DNA of 64,000 nucleotides. Origin: Pseudomonadota bacterium (GTDB lineage Bacteria; Pseudomonadota; Alphaproteobacteria; Rhizobiales; Xanthobacteraceae). The DNA is taken from the NCBI GenBank assembly GCA_018242205.1, contig JAFECJ010000004.1:62001-126000 (forward strand), in the 5' to 3' direction. Positions 1 through 8,649 of this stretch are shown one piece after another (positions within the stretch are counted from its first letter, which is position 1; every line of letters begins with the position of its first letter). A program made the translations under genes and the position numbers. The notes under the pieces were generated by a model that saw nothing but the letters and a program-made list of their open reading frames with translations, did no database searches and was not told the DNA's origin.

Positions 1-268
1 CCAGCGCCTGGCCGAGCGCGTTGTACATCTTGGCGGTGGCCGGGCCGAACTTGATGGCGCGGCGCAGGACGTCGACGCCTTCCTTGAACTGGCCCTCGGC
101 GCAGGCGATCACGGCGCAGTAATACAGCGTCTCGGCGTGCTCGGGATTGATCCGCAGCACCTCCATATACCGCTCCATCGCCGGGCGGAATTCGCCCTGG
201 CGGTGGTGAAACAGGCCCTGTTGCAGGATCTGGGCGATGGTCTGCGGGGAGGTCTTCGGCTCGGTCAT
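1..268 (-). CDS. TPR-repeat protein, N-terminal part (truncated by window edge)
   Basis: Reading from the ATG at 268 on the minus strand gives a soluble protein with no signal peptide that begins MTEPKTSPQTIAQILQQGLF. It continues through helical repeats with the spacing of tetratricopeptide motifs (residues with G-x-Y/F-x-x-A and N-P-x-H patterns from about residue 20 on). TPR modules mediate protein-protein contacts. Bacterial proteins of this layout are often large TPR or TPR-glycosyltransferase (O-GlcNAc-transferase-like) proteins, but the catalytic part would lie outside the window, so no function is assigned. The remainder of the gene lies before position 1. Confidence 0.75.
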   Translation of the reverse strand, partial: MTEPKTSPQTIAQILQQGLFHHRQGEFRPAMERYMEVLRINPEHAETLYYCAVIACAEGQFKEGVDVLRRAIKFGPATAKMYNALGQAL

Positions 269-310
269 GGGCGCGCTTCTAGGGGGGATTGGCGGGGATG
301 TGAAGGCTTC

Positions 311-534
311 CTTTCTTCCCCTCTCCCCATAGGCGAACGAACGCTCGCCGTCCGGCGAGCTATGTGGGAGAGGGTGCCTGAGTGCAGCGAAGCCGCGCGA
401 AGGCGGGTGAGGGGGCGGATTTAGACGCTGCGTTGACCCCTCACCCGGCTCAGCCCTTCGGGCTTCGCCACCCTCTCCCACATAAGGGCGTTCACGCCCG
501 TCTTCGACGGGCTATGGGGAGAGGGAAAGAAGAG
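311..534. repeat. Long nested palindromic intergenic element (RIP-like)
   Basis: Arms at about 315-331 (ccctctccccatag) and 512-530 (ctatggggagaggg) are inverted copies. Inside them a second pair, near 361-375 (tatgtgggagagggtg) and 468-484 (caccctctcccacata), is also inverted, as is a third short GC-rich pair. The whole 220-base block can fold as one long imperfect hairpin. It fills most of the 341-base space between the TPR gene and pccB; apart from the pccB leader (535-609) I see nothing else there. Similar ccctctcccc...ggggagaggg palindromes are widespread in Bradyrhizobium-like genomes. A related shorter copy lies at 2163-2212. Confidence 0.8.
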
Positions 535-609
535 CCCTTTTGCAGCGCACCCAAGGCTGTGACATTCTGCGGCCGAGACAAGAACCGGGCAGGGGCCGAG
601 ACGACCACC

Positions 610-2136
610 ATGAAAGACATCCTCGACAAACTCGACGAGCGGCGCGCCGAGGCCCGCCTGGGCGGCGGCGACAAGCGCATCGAGGCGCAGCACAAGCGCG
701 GCAAGCTGACCGCCCGCGAGCGCATCGAACTCCTGCTCGACAAGGGCTCGTTCGAGGAAATCGATATGTTCGTCGAGCACCGCTCGGCCGACTTCGGCAT
801 GGAGAAGACCAAGATCCCCGGCGACGGCGTGGTCACCGGCTGGGGCACCATCAACGGCCGCACCGTCTACCTGTTCTCTAAGGACTTCACCGTGTTCGGA
901 GGAAGCCTCAGCGAGGCGCATGCGCAGAAGATCATGAAGGTGCAGGACATGGCGATGAAGGCGCGCTGCCCGATCATCGGCGTGTTCGACGCCGGCGGCG
1001 CGCGCATCCAGGAGGGCGTCGCCGCGCTCGGCGGCTATGGCGAGGTGTTCAAGCGCAACGTCATGGCCTCCGGCGTCATCCCGCAGATCTCGGTGATCAT
1101 GGGCCCGTGCGCCGGCGGCGACGTCTATTCGCCGGCCATGACCGACTTCATCTTCATGGTGCGCGACACCTCCTACATGTTCGTCACCGGGCCTGACGTC
1201 GTAAAGACCGTGACCAACGAGGTCGTCACCGCCGAAGAACTCGGCGGCGCCAGCGTGCACACCGCCAAGTCCGGCGTCGCCGACGGTTCGTTCGAGAACG
1301 ACGTGGACTGCCTTCTTCAAATGCGCCGGCTGATGGATTTCCTGCCGTCGAACTTCGAGGCCGGCCCGCCGGCCTGGCCGACCTTCGACGACATCGAGAG
1401 CATCGATGAATCGCTCGACACCTTGGTGCCGGACAATCCGAACAAGCCCTATGACATCAAGGAGCTCATTACGAAGGTTGTCGATGAGGGCGACTTCTTC
1501 GAACTGTCGGCGGCCTATGCCAAGAACATCGTCATCGGCTTCGGCCGCGTGGCGGGCTCGACGGTCGGCTTCGTCGCCAACCAGCCGATGGTGCTGGCCG
1601 GCGTGCTCGACAGTGACGCCTCACGCAAGGCGGCGCGCTTCGTGCGCTTCTGTGATGCCTTCAACATCCCGATCGTCACCTTCGTCGATGTGCCCGGCTT
1701 CCTGCCCGGCACCGACCAGGAATATGGCGGCCTGATCAAGCACGGCGCCAAATTGTTGTTCGCCTACTCGCAGTGCACCGTGCCGCTGGTCACCGTCATC
1801 ACGCGCAAGGCCTTCGGCGGCGCCTATGACGTGATGGCGTCGAAGCATGTCGGCGGCGATTTGAACTATGCCTGGCCGACGGCGCAGATCGCGGTGATGG
1901 GCGCCAAGGGCGCGGTCGAGATCATCTTCCGCGGCGGCACGCCCGAGCAGATCGCGGCGCAGACCAAACAATACGAAGACCGCTTCCTGTCACCCTTCGT
2001 CGCCGCCGAGCGCGGCTATATCGACGACGTGATCATGCCGCACTCGACGCGCAAGCGCATCGCCCGGGCGCTGGCGATGCTGAAGAACAAGACGGCGGAG
2101 ATGCCGCGGCGGAAGCACGATAATCTGCCGGTGTAG
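610..2136 (+). CDS. pccB: Propionyl-CoA carboxylase, beta (carboxyltransferase) subunit
   Basis: This 508-residue protein has the usual PccB length. It transfers the carboxyl group from biotin, carried by PccA (16892-18895 here), to propionyl-CoA. The product, methylmalonyl-CoA, feeds the pathway that degrades odd-chain fatty acids, Val, Ile and Met. Visible signatures are [12 protein letters not shown] near residue 126, [12 protein letters not shown] at 166-177, and a C-terminal GGAYDVM segment. The Asp of that segment (about residue 407) sits at the position linked in the family to propionyl- rather than acetyl-CoA preference. The ATG at 610 is chosen because the protein then begins [15 protein letters not shown] as in the family; the frame is open further upstream through the palindromic element, which is not coding. 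No strong Shine-Dalgarno sequence is seen. Confidence 0.95.
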   Translation: MKDILDKLDERRAEARLGGGDKRIEAQHKRGKLTARERIELLLDKGSFEEIDMFVEHRSADFGMEKTKIPGDGVVTGWGTINGRTVYLFSKDFTVFGGSLSEAHAQKIMKVQDMAMKARCPIIGVFDAGGARIQEGVAALGGYGEVFKRNVMASGVIPQISVIMGPCAGGDVYSPAMTDFIFMVRDTSYMFVTGPDVVKTVTNEVVTAEELGGASVHTAKSGVADGSFENDVDCLLQMRRLMDFLPSNFEAGPPAWPTFDDIESIDESLDTLVPDNPNKPYDIKELITKVVDEGDFFELSAAYAKNIVIGFGRVAGSTVGFVANQPMVLAGVLDSDASRKAARFVRFCDAFNIPIVTFVDVPGFLPGTDQEYGGLIKHGAKLLFAYSQCTVPLVTVITRKAFGGAYDVMASKHVGGDLNYAWPTAQIAVMGAKGAVEIIFRGGTPEQIAAQTKQYEDRFLSPFVAAERGYIDDVIMPHSTRKRIARALAMLKNKTAEMPRRKHDNLPV

Positions 2137-2162
2137 TTTCTGGCTGCCACAGAACGCGCGCT

Positions 2163-2212
2163 TTCCCCTCTCCCCTTGGGGGAGAGGGTGGCGCGTAGCG
2201 CCGGGAGAGGGG
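2163..2212. repeat. Short palindromic intergenic element (RIP-like)
   Basis: ccctctcccc, a ttg loop and ggggagaggg form a perfect 10-bp hairpin. It is followed by a gcgc-gta-gcgc hairpin and a closing gggagagggg arm that pairs again with the first arm. It is related in core sequence to the longer element at 311-534. It lies between the pccB stop (2136) and the ATG of the DUF4160 gene (2219), so it could end pccB transcripts and must sit in or near the leader of the downstream pair. Confidence 0.75.
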
Positions 2213-2218
2213 GGCCGC

Positions 2219-2455
2219 ATGCCAACAGTCTTGCGCTGGGGGCCGTATCGCGCCTTTTTCTATTCCAACGAAGGCGCCGAACCGGCCCATATCCATGTCC
2301 GGTCTGGCCATTTCGAAGCCAAATTCTGGCTGCATGACCTGTCCGTGGCCGTGAACGCCGGGTATCCGGCGCATGAAATCGGCGATATCATCCGTCACCT
2401 GAAGCTGAATCGCGAAGCCCTGCTGCGCGCCTGGAACGAGCACTTTGGCTCATGA
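2219..2455 (+). CDS. DUF4160 family protein
   Basis: A 78-residue protein with the DUF4160 pattern: a short hydrophobic beta strand, then a FYSNEG...PAHIHV segment (residues about 14-27) and a C-terminal helix EIGDIIRHLKLNREALLRAWNEHF. DUF4160 genes are typically paired with DUF2442 genes, and the layout (short, overlapping, portable) resembles toxin-antitoxin modules; the biochemical role is not established to my knowledge. The stop overlaps the next ATG in an ATGA junction at 2452-2455, implying translational coupling. The start lies only 7 bases after the palindromic element. Confidence 0.85.
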   Translation: MPTVLRWGPYRAFFYSNEGAEPAHIHVRSGHFEAKFWLHDLSVAVNAGYPAHEIGDIIRHLKLNREALLRAWNEHFGS

Positions 2456-2700
2456 GCACTTTGGAAATTAACGTCGGCGATCTGCGCGCCCGGTCGGTCG
2501 AGTTCACGGCGACCGAACTGGTGGTGACGTTGGCGGACGGCCGCAAGATCGTGACGCCGCTTGATTGGTATCCGCGCCTCAAGAGCGCGTCGGCGGACGC
2601 ACGCCAGAATTACGAAATCATGCCGATGGGCATTCACTGGCCGGACATCGACGAAGACCTCAGCATTGCCGGGATGCTGAAGGGGCAGCAGGCAAAATAG
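2452..2700 (+). CDS. DUF2442 family protein
   Basis: An 82-residue protein matching the DUF2442 pattern: a strand-rich start, then LVVTLADGRKIVTPLDWYPRL (about residues 22-42), and a C-terminal GIHWPDIDEDLSIAGML, the usual HWPxLDEDxSxxGLL family signature. It is translationally coupled (ATGA) to the DUF4160 gene upstream; together they form the standard DUF4160-DUF2442 pair. A toxin-antitoxin-like role is a guess from gene arrangement only. It converges on the HEPN-like gene (end 2715), leaving 14 bases between stops. Confidence 0.85.
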   Translation: MSTLEINVGDLRARSVEFTATELVVTLADGRKIVTPLDWYPRLKSASADARQNYEIMPMGIHWPDIDEDLSIAGMLKGQQAK

Positions 2701-2714
2701 CCGCGAGTTTCGCT

Positions 2715-3521
2715 TTAAGAGATTGTTTTTAGTATTTTGTCTGTTCCATCGATCAGGTCGGAAACTTGCTCCGGCTTCGGTTCTTTTTCTTTATTGTGAA
2801 CGCAAAGGTTTCTAATGTCGGCCAGCATTGATATATGCCGCCAAGTTGGCGTGTCGATAACCGAATTGTTTTTTAGAAGTTCGTTCAGATCGCTAATTGC
2901 CGGGTGCTTCTTTGTGATATTGATATCATGATCATTGCAAACTTGTCGTAAGTGCTTTTCTAGTACGACTCCGGCGAGCGCGCCGGCTGCGCGGAAAAAT
3001 TTGTTTTTCAATAGTTCTTTTGATGCGGCGACTTCGCTATCTAGCACGTCGGCTTGCACAATCTGTCTAATGTCGAAAAGCGAGCTCTCAAATCGGGATT
3101 TTGTGGCCGCCAATATTGCTTGCTGTTGTCGATACAAGGGCAGGGCTGCCGACGATTCAACTACGGTCCTGCCGCCCAATGTAACCGTCAGGCCCTGCAT
3201 GTAATCCTGTACGGTGTAATTTTCGTACGTGATTTCTTTTCTGTTTTTTGGCTTCTCATAAAGGGCAATAAAATTACTAACCCGATCGGGAAGGATCTGC
3301 CTTAGTAGGCTGATTGATTCGGAATACCATGCTTGATAGGCGGTCTTGAAGTTTGGGAGGCCTTTCAGAAAATCATCGACTTTGTTAGCAGGAAGCTGTT
3401 CTCGCGCCTGCTTTTCGAAGCCTTTTTGATCAATCTCATGTAACATAGCGTATTCAAGTTGGTGACTTTTATCGATCAGCTTGTCCAAATCACTTTTAAA
3501 TCTGTCGAGGTTTTTCGCCAT
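2715..3521 (-). CDS. AT-rich HEPN-like domain protein of unknown function
   Basis: A 268-residue soluble, largely helical protein. The C-terminal third carries a conserved GALAGVVLEKHLRQVC helix (about 181-196). After it comes ADIRNLCVHN, in which R237-N-L-C-V-H242 fits the Rx4H catalytic motif of HEPN ribonuclease-type domains. The N-terminal half is charged, with coiled-coil-like stretches. Base composition is clearly lower in GC than the neighbours, with runs such as tttttctttattg, which suggests horizontal acquisition. No nucleotidyltransferase (MNT) partner is adjacent. A defence or toxin role is inferred only from the motif and composition; a HEPN-like but non-catalytic protein is the alternative. 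No strong ribosome-binding site precedes the ATG. Confidence 0.75.
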   Translation of the reverse strand: MAKNLDRFKSDLDKLIDKSHQLEYAMLHEIDQKGFEKQAREQLPANKVDDFLKGLPNFKTAYQAWYSESISLLRQILPDRVSNFIALYEKPKNRKEITYENYTVQDYMQGLTVTLGGRTVVESSAALPLYRQQQAILAATKSRFESSLFDIRQIVQADVLDSEVAASKELLKNKFFRAAGALAGVVLEKHLRQVCNDHDINITKKHPAISDLNELLKNNSVIDTPTWRHISMLADIRNLCVHNKEKEPKPEQVSDLIDGTDKILKTIS

Positions 3522-3669
3522 GGTGTGGTCTCTTAAGAATGTAAGGTGTTCATACAGTCAGATAATTGTCGCATTCTTTAGAAGAAACCGTCGAGCGGCA
3601 TCTCCTAGAGTGCCATGATCCGATACCTGTCCGGGACTTTCAATCAGGTCTCTGCCCTGGAGTTACCAA

Positions 3670-4080
3670 ATGACCGTACGCCACGCCTCCTGTAGTTGCG
3701 GCCAGCTTCATCTGACCGTCGACGGCGAGCCGGCGCGGGTGTCGATGTGTCATTGCCTGGAGTGCCAGCGCCGCACCGGCGCCGTGATCAGCAATCAGGC
3801 GCGCTTCAAGACCGAGCAGGTCACGGTTAGCGGCAAGGCCACGACCTGGCAGCGCACCGCCGAGAGCGGTAGCGTCATCACCTTCCACTTCTGTCCGGTC
3901 TGCGGCTCGACCGTCTATTGGGAGAACGATGCCTTTCCCGGCGTCATCGTCGTCGCCGTCGGCGCTTTCGCCGATCCCACATTTCCCGCGCCGGGCATCG
4001 CGGTGTGGGAACAGACGCGCCATTCCTGGCTCGAACTGCCGGCCGACACGCCGCCGACGCATATGGCGAAGCAGGGCTGA
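3670..4080 (+). CDS. GFA/CENP-V domain zinc protein
   Basis: A 136-residue protein of the Gfa (glutathione-dependent formaldehyde-activating-like) fold. The zinc-binding cysteines are all visible: C8 and C10 (SCSCGQ), C27, C29 and C32 (CHCLECQRRTG), and C75 and C78 (FCPVCGS). Members of this family bind zinc through these cysteines; only some bind glutathione, so a formaldehyde role should not be assumed. It is an isolated gene between the HEPN-like gene and a minus-strand hypothetical, with no linked formaldehyde dehydrogenase. Confidence 0.9.
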   Translation: MTVRHASCSCGQLHLTVDGEPARVSMCHCLECQRRTGAVISNQARFKTEQVTVSGKATTWQRTAESGSVITFHFCPVCGSTVYWENDAFPGVIVVAVGAFADPTFPAPGIAVWEQTRHSWLELPADTPPTHMAKQG

Positions 4081-4138
4081 GGGGCGGGCTTTCGCTCATC
4101 CGCCTTGCCGTCATTCGCGTCGCTCGGCGCAACGGCCA

Positions 4139-4642
4139 TCACGCCGCGATATCGACGCTCGAAGTCGTGCCTTGCATCTGCTTGAGCTCGGCCAGCGTGT
4201 TCTGCCAGTTCTGATAGCCCGACTTCGGATCGGAGGCGTAACCGGTTTCTTTCAGGTTATCGATGATGCCCTGAATGCCTTTCAGGTAATCGAAGGGCTG
4301 GCTCATGAAGCTGGCGCGTTCGGCGTCGCTGAGCGGAACGGGCGTGCCGTTCGGCCCCACTTTGGCGACGGGAACGGCCATCAACTGCAGCTGCAGGAGC
4401 TGCGTGCTGTTGATCTTGCCGGATGCGTAGAGATTGGAAGCGACGCCTTTCATGTCGTTCGGCGTCATGTGCGTGAAGTCGTAGGTCGTGACCTTGTTGG
4501 CGCTATTTGTCCCGCTCGTCGCCGTGGAATTATCTGCCGGCGTGATGGTCGCATCGGAATTTTTTGCCGCGCCGTTGACGCCTTGCTGCGCCAGGAGCGC
4601 GTAGATCGAGTTGCTGTTGGCCGTGCCGGTCGAGGAAATCAT
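4139..4642 (-). CDS. Conserved hypothetical protein, Ser/Thr/Asn-rich N-terminus
   Basis: I do not recognise this 167-residue protein. There is no signal peptide or membrane segment. The first 50 residues are low-complexity and rich in S, T, N and A, followed by a more ordered part: DFTHMTPNDMKGVASNLYASGKI, then LLQLQLMAVPV and a C-terminal helix WQNTLAELKQMQG. The MTPxxM...LYxSGKI pattern recalls small proteins encoded near flagellar or export genes in Rhizobiales, but no such genes are adjacent, so this is only an impression. It converges on the GFA gene and has a clear ATG. Confidence 0.65.
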   Translation of the reverse strand: MISSTGTANSNSIYALLAQQGVNGAAKNSDATITPADNSTATSGTNSANKVTTYDFTHMTPNDMKGVASNLYASGKINSTQLLQLQLMAVPVAKVGPNGTPVPLSDAERASFMSQPFDYLKGIQGIIDNLKETGYASDPKSGYQNWQNTLAELKQMQGTTSSVDIAA

Positions 4643-4820
4643 GGCGTGACTCCATCACTGTCAGTTCGCGCGATCCGCGCATGCCATCGACTTTGCAAGT
4701 GGCATGCCAATGGGGGATGAGCGGCCGGCGCGAGCGCAGCGGCCTTCCGACTGCCACGCGGCGCTGTCGCGCCGCATGTCCCCGCATTAACATGGACGTC
4801 AGGTGTTTTTGGAAGCTGCC

Positions 4821-5369
4821 ATGCATCGTCTGTTTGCCGCCATTCTCGTTGTCGTCGCATCGACGACGCTGGCCATCGCCTTCGAGGGCGAGAATCTTCT
4901 GGTGTCGCTGCCGGACGGCTACAAGGTCGGCTTCCAGAAGCGCCAGGGCAACATGCAGATCACCGAGATGGTGCCCAAGGCGGAGAGCGTCGAGGGCTGG
5001 AGCGAGATGGTGACGGTGCAAGTGTTTCACGGCCTCAAGACGACGCCGGAGCAGTTCCGCGATCGCATTGCCGCGGCCTGGAGCAAGGCCTGCGCCGGCG
5101 CCGATAGCGCGCCGATCATGAGCGCAGTCGAAGCCGGCTATCCGGTGACGATGTGGGTGTCGTCCTGTCCGCTCAACAAGGCGACCGGCAAGCCGGAACT
5201 CACCTTCATGAAGGCGATCGCCGGCAAGGACAGCTTCTACGTCGTGCAGAAGGCCTTCAAGTTCGCGCCGTCGAAGGAGCAGACCGCGACCTGGACGCAG
5301 TTTCTGAACAAGGTCGCCGTCTGCGACACGCGCGCAGCGGAGCGCGCTTGTCCGCCTGGCATGAAGTGA
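4821..5369 (+). CDS. Secreted hypothetical protein
   Basis: A 182-residue protein. The start at the ATG 4821 gives a clean signal peptide (MHRLFAAILVVVASTTLAIA, cleavage likely before FEGEN); a GTG at 4803 would add six residues before it and is less likely. The mature part has a strand-rich beginning (ENLLVSLPDGYKVGFQ) and four cysteines: C92, C115, C165 and C173 by approximate count, which could form disulphides in the periplasm. I do not recognise a named domain. It ends 11 bases before the convergent hydroxylase gene. Confidence 0.75.
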   Translation: MHRLFAAILVVVASTTLAIAFEGENLLVSLPDGYKVGFQKRQGNMQITEMVPKAESVEGWSEMVTVQVFHGLKTTPEQFRDRIAAAWSKACAGADSAPIMSAVEAGYPVTMWVSSCPLNKATGKPELTFMKAIAGKDSFYVVQKAFKFAPSKEQTATWTQFLNKVAVCDTRAAERACPPGMK

Positions 5370-5380
5370 TATTGGCGCGG

Positions 5381-6070
5381 CTAGCCGACGTAGCTCACGC
5401 CGCGCGTCTTCAACCACAATTGAATGCCGCCCATCAGCGCCCGCGACATCAGCGCGATATCGGCCGGCATGTCCTTGCGCCAGACGTCGAGCAGCAGCGC
5501 GATGCGTACCTCTCCGCTGCGGTTCCAGACTTCATGCGTATAGGTGTCGTCCCACAACAGGCATTCGCCGTCTTTGAGGCGATAGGGCACGCCGTCGATG
5601 TTGAGTTCGCAGGACGGCACGCCGCCATCGTCGCAGGGCATCGACAGCATCAGGTGATAGCGCAGGATGGCGCGGAACGGGCCGCGATGCGCCGGAATGT
5701 GCTTGCCGGGCGCGAGGAAGGCGAAGATCGCGGAGACCGCTTCCGGCGTCTGCCTGAGGATGCTGGCGGTGAGCGGCGCGCGGGCAAGGTTGCCCGGCAC
5801 CTCGATGCCGTAGGCCTTCATGATGAAGACGCGCCAGTCGCGGCCGTCGGCGCCGGCAATTTCGTCCTGCTGCGGCATCAGGTCCTGGAAGCGCGGCACC
5901 TGGGGCAGCATGCCGGCGATGGTCATCGCCTCGCGGCGGATGTCCTGCCAGGCGCCGGTGAATTTGTCGCTGCCCGGAAAGAAGTGCTCGCGGTCGAGCA
6001 CGGCAGGCGTGTGGATGCGCCGATCGTAGACGCCGCGCATCGTGTCGACCAGCTGCTCGTAGAATGCCAC
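5381..6070 (-). CDS. Aspartyl/asparaginyl beta-hydroxylase-family dioxygenase
   Basis: A 229-residue protein of the Asp/Asn hydroxylase (2-oxoglutarate- and Fe(II)-dependent) family. Recognisable features are the PGKHIPAHRGPFRAILRYHL stretch (about 123-142), which supplies the first His ligand and the 2OG-binding Arg, and the W/DDTYTHEVWNRSGEVRI stretch (about 174-190), which supplies the second His. The family includes AspH-like and LpxO-like enzymes; the substrate here is unknown. No signal peptide or transmembrane segment is seen, unlike some LpxO proteins. A single gene, convergent with the secreted hypothetical. Confidence 0.85.
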   Translation of the reverse strand: MAFYEQLVDTMRGVYDRRIHTPAVLDREHFFPGSDKFTGAWQDIRREAMTIAGMLPQVPRFQDLMPQQDEIAGADGRDWRVFIMKAYGIEVPGNLARAPLTASILRQTPEAVSAIFAFLAPGKHIPAHRGPFRAILRYHLMLSMPCDDGGVPSCELNIDGVPYRLKDGECLLWDDTYTHEVWNRSGEVRIALLLDVWRKDMPADIALMSRALMGGIQLWLKTRGVSYVG

Positions 6071-6231
6071 GACAGCTCCCCAGCCAATCCCGGTCGCCCG
6101 CAGACAAGCCTAGCGGCATCCGTGCGGGCCGGGAATAGCGCGGCGGTAAAAAAGCGGGCCGTGGTCCGGACGGAGCGAAGCGTCACCCGGGACGTCGGTG
6201 CCGGGTTTCGCGAACGCCCATCCAGCCTGCA

Positions 6232-7278
6232 TCAGGCCGTTTTCAGCCGCGGCACGAGCTTCAACGCATTGTCGTGCTCGATCATCTTCACTTCGTCGGG
6301 TTTGAAGAAGCCCCCGATCGGTTTGATGTACTCGGCGGCGCGGCGATAGGGATAGTCGGTGCCGAACACGATCTGCGAGGCCGGCACCATCTTCGCCAGC
6401 GCCGACAGCGTCACGTCGTTCGGGATCGCCGCGGTGTCGTAGTAGAAGCGGTTGAGCTGCTTCTCGATCTGCGCGCGGGTCACCTTGCCGGCAAACGGCG
6501 GCCGCGCGATCGACTGCACGGTGAAGCGCTCGTAGAACGCGGTCACCGAACCGCCGCCATGCGACCAGATCCAGTTGATGTCGGGATACTTCTCGCCGAA
6601 ACCGGAGAAGATCACGGTGAAGATCGAGCGTGTCGTATCGGTGCCGAACTCGATCAGTGCCGGATCGATGTCGCGTACCAGATTGACGCAGCAATTGGCC
6701 GTGGTCGGGTGGGTGTAGACGGTCGCCTTGCGGCGGTTGAGTTCGGCCCACACCGGCTCGAATTCCTTGTAGCCGAGCCATTTGTCGCCATAGCTGGTCA
6801 TCACGCCGACGCCGTCCACTTTCAGCGTGTCGAAGGCGTGTTCGATCTCTTTGAGACTCTCGTCGACATGCGGCAGCGGCAGCATCGCCCAGGTGCCGAA
6901 GCGGCCGGGATGGTCGCTCTCCAGTTTCTTGGCGAACTCGTTCGACTCGCGCGCGACCCGCACCGCCGTCGCCGCATCGAAATGCGAGGCCTGCGGCGTG
7001 GTCGGCGAGGTGATGGCGACGCCGACGCCGCCTTTGTCCATGTCGTCGAGCGACTTCTGCACCGACCAGTTGTTCACCGGCGGCGAGTCCTGCTTGATGC
7101 TCTTGAGTGCGCTCACCCATGTCGGCGGCGAGATGTGATGGTGCACGTCGATGATGTGGCCCTTGGCCTGGGCGTAGGCCTTCGGCAGGAAGCCGGCGAT
7201 CGGCGTCGCGGTGCAGGCAAAGGCGGCGGCGCCGCCGACCAGCAGGGTGCGGCGGTTGAGGCGTGGACCGTGGCTCAC
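6232..7278 (-). CDS. Amidohydrolase-2 family (ACMSD-like) protein with Tat-type signal
   Basis: The protein has the TIM-barrel amidohydrolase-2 signatures: an IDVHHHISPP metal-binding motif soon after the leader, YTHPTTANCC in the middle, a WSHGGGSV segment, and GTDYPYR near the end carrying the late Asp ligand. This family decarboxylates or hydrolyses aromatic and lactone acids; the substrate is unknown. I prefer the GTG at 7278 (348 residues), which places a twin-arginine-like NRRTLLVGGAAAFA leader at the N-terminus. An ATG at 7320 would add 14 residues. Export of a folded metalloenzyme by Tat is consistent with this. Confidence 0.85.
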   Translation of the reverse strand: MSHGPRLNRRTLLVGGAAAFACTATPIAGFLPKAYAQAKGHIIDVHHHISPPTWVSALKSIKQDSPPVNNWSVQKSLDDMDKGGVGVAITSPTTPQASHFDAATAVRVARESNEFAKKLESDHPGRFGTWAMLPLPHVDESLKEIEHAFDTLKVDGVGVMTSYGDKWLGYKEFEPVWAELNRRKATVYTHPTTANCCVNLVRDIDPALIEFGTDTTRSIFTVIFSGFGEKYPDINWIWSHGGGSVTAFYERFTVQSIARPPFAGKVTRAQIEKQLNRFYYDTAAIPNDVTLSALAKMVPASQIVFGTDYPYRRAAEYIKPIGGFFKPDEVKMIEHDNALKLVPRLKTA

Positions 7279-7494
7279 ACCGCACGAACAAGACGACGAC
7301 AGGCGCGGAAACGCAGGCATGACGGCACCTCCCTGATGCGGCCGGATGGCCGCTTATGTTTTTACGGCGTGAGATTAGCGGTTCCGCGTGGTGCTGGAAA
7401 CGGTGGGCAGCGTGGGCCACGCGGTCGAACGGGGTATGGAACCGCGCCGGTTCGGCTACACTGCGTCGATTCCATTCGCCGACCGCGGTGTTTC

Positions 7495-8637
7495 ATGACA
7501 AAGGCCGGAACGTTCCGCCAACCGCCTCTGCGCAAGCTCGGCGCGGCTCTGCGCGCCGAGTTGCCGACGATCTGTGGCCTGGTCATGACCGCCGTCGTCT
7601 ACGGCTTCGGCCAGCGCTGGATGCACGACTTTTCCAATCTCGTTTTCACCGCGGCCGTCTTCGCCGTGCTGTTCGCGATGATGATCTGGTGCGCGTTCGG
7701 CGTCGTCCGCCATGCCGAGGTGCTCGCGCAGTATTGTGGCGAGCCCTACGGCACGTTGATCCTCACCATGTCGGTGGTGGTGATCGAAGTCACGATCATG
7801 GCGACCGTGATGCTCACCGGCGATCCCAACCCGACCTTGCCGCGCGACACCGTCTATGCCGTGACGATGATAGTGCTCAACGGCATGGTCGGTGCGTCCG
7901 TCATTGCCGGCGCGCTGCGCCACCGGCAGCAGCAATATTCGCTGCAGGGCGCGGTGGCCTTTCTCGCCGTGATTACCAGCCTGTCGGTGATTTCGCTGAT
8001 CATCCCGACCTTCACCAGATCGACGCCGGACAGTTCGGTGACGCCGGTGCAGGCGGTTACTTTCGCGCTGCTGACGACGCTGCTCTACGGCGGCTTCCTG
8101 CTGATCCAGACCATGCGGCACCGCACCTTCTTTATCGAGGCCGGTGCGGATGCGCACGGCGAGCACAAGGCGCGCGGGCCGGTCTATCCGGCCTGGGCGC
8201 ACGCGGCTCTGCTGTTGCTGACGTTGCTGCCGGTGGTGCTGCTCGCCGAGCCCTTGGCGCTGATCGTCGACTTCGGCCTGGAGAAACTGCACGCACCGCC
8301 GACGCTTGGCGGCATTGTGATCGCCATCCTGGTGCTGTCGCCGGAAGGCATGGCCTCGCTCAAGGCGGCGTCGCAAAACCACCTGCAGCGATCGGTCAAC
8401 CTGTCGCTGGGCTCGGCGCTGTCCACCATCGGGCTGACAATTCCGGCCATGCTGGTCATCAGCCTGATCAGCGGCACGCCGCTGCAACTCGGGCTGGCGC
8501 CGGCCGATGCGATCTTGCTCGGCGTCACCTTGATGATCGCGCAGATGACGTTTTCCGGCGCGCCGACCAATATCCTGCTCGGCGGCGTGCACCTCGTCCT
8601 GTTCGCGACTTTCGTCGTGCTGATCTTCAATCCGTGA
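7495..8637 (+). CDS. chaA: Ca2+(Na+,K+)/H+ antiporter, ChaA family
   Basis: A 380-residue inner-membrane protein with about eleven hydrophobic segments. Both alpha-repeat motifs of the cation/Ca2+ exchanger superfamily are visible: GEPYGTLILTMSVVVIEVTI (about residues 82-101), with an acidic residue in the helix, and VLSPEGMASLKAA (about 280-292). It expels Ca2+ or monovalent cations in exchange for protons. The frame is open far upstream, but the ATG at 7495 gives the expected short cytoplasmic N-terminus. The gene stands alone, divergent from the amidohydrolase. Confidence 0.9.
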   Translation: MTKAGTFRQPPLRKLGAALRAELPTICGLVMTAVVYGFGQRWMHDFSNLVFTAAVFAVLFAMMIWCAFGVVRHAEVLAQYCGEPYGTLILTMSVVVIEVTIMATVMLTGDPNPTLPRDTVYAVTMIVLNGMVGASVIAGALRHRQQQYSLQGAVAFLAVITSLSVISLIIPTFTRSTPDSSVTPVQAVTFALLTTLLYGGFLLIQTMRHRTFFIEAGADAHGEHKARGPVYPAWAHAALLLLTLLPVVLLAEPLALIVDFGLEKLHAPPTLGGIVIAILVLSPEGMASLKAASQNHLQRSVNLSLGSALSTIGLTIPAMLVISLISGTPLQLGLAPADAILLGVTLMIAQMTFSGAPTNILLGGVHLVLFATFVVLIFNP

Positions 8638-8649
8638 CCGACGGGCGCT

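Noticed and set aside
421..1320. 299-codon open frame on the minus strand opposite pccB
   Set aside because: It is the antisense shadow of a GC-rich coding region; the His/Asp/Ala-rich product has no domain and the plus strand encodes a complete PccB.
6274..7494. 407-codon N-terminal extension of ChaA
   Set aside because: This frame is the antisense of the amidohydrolase gene; the transporter is complete from the ATG at 7495.
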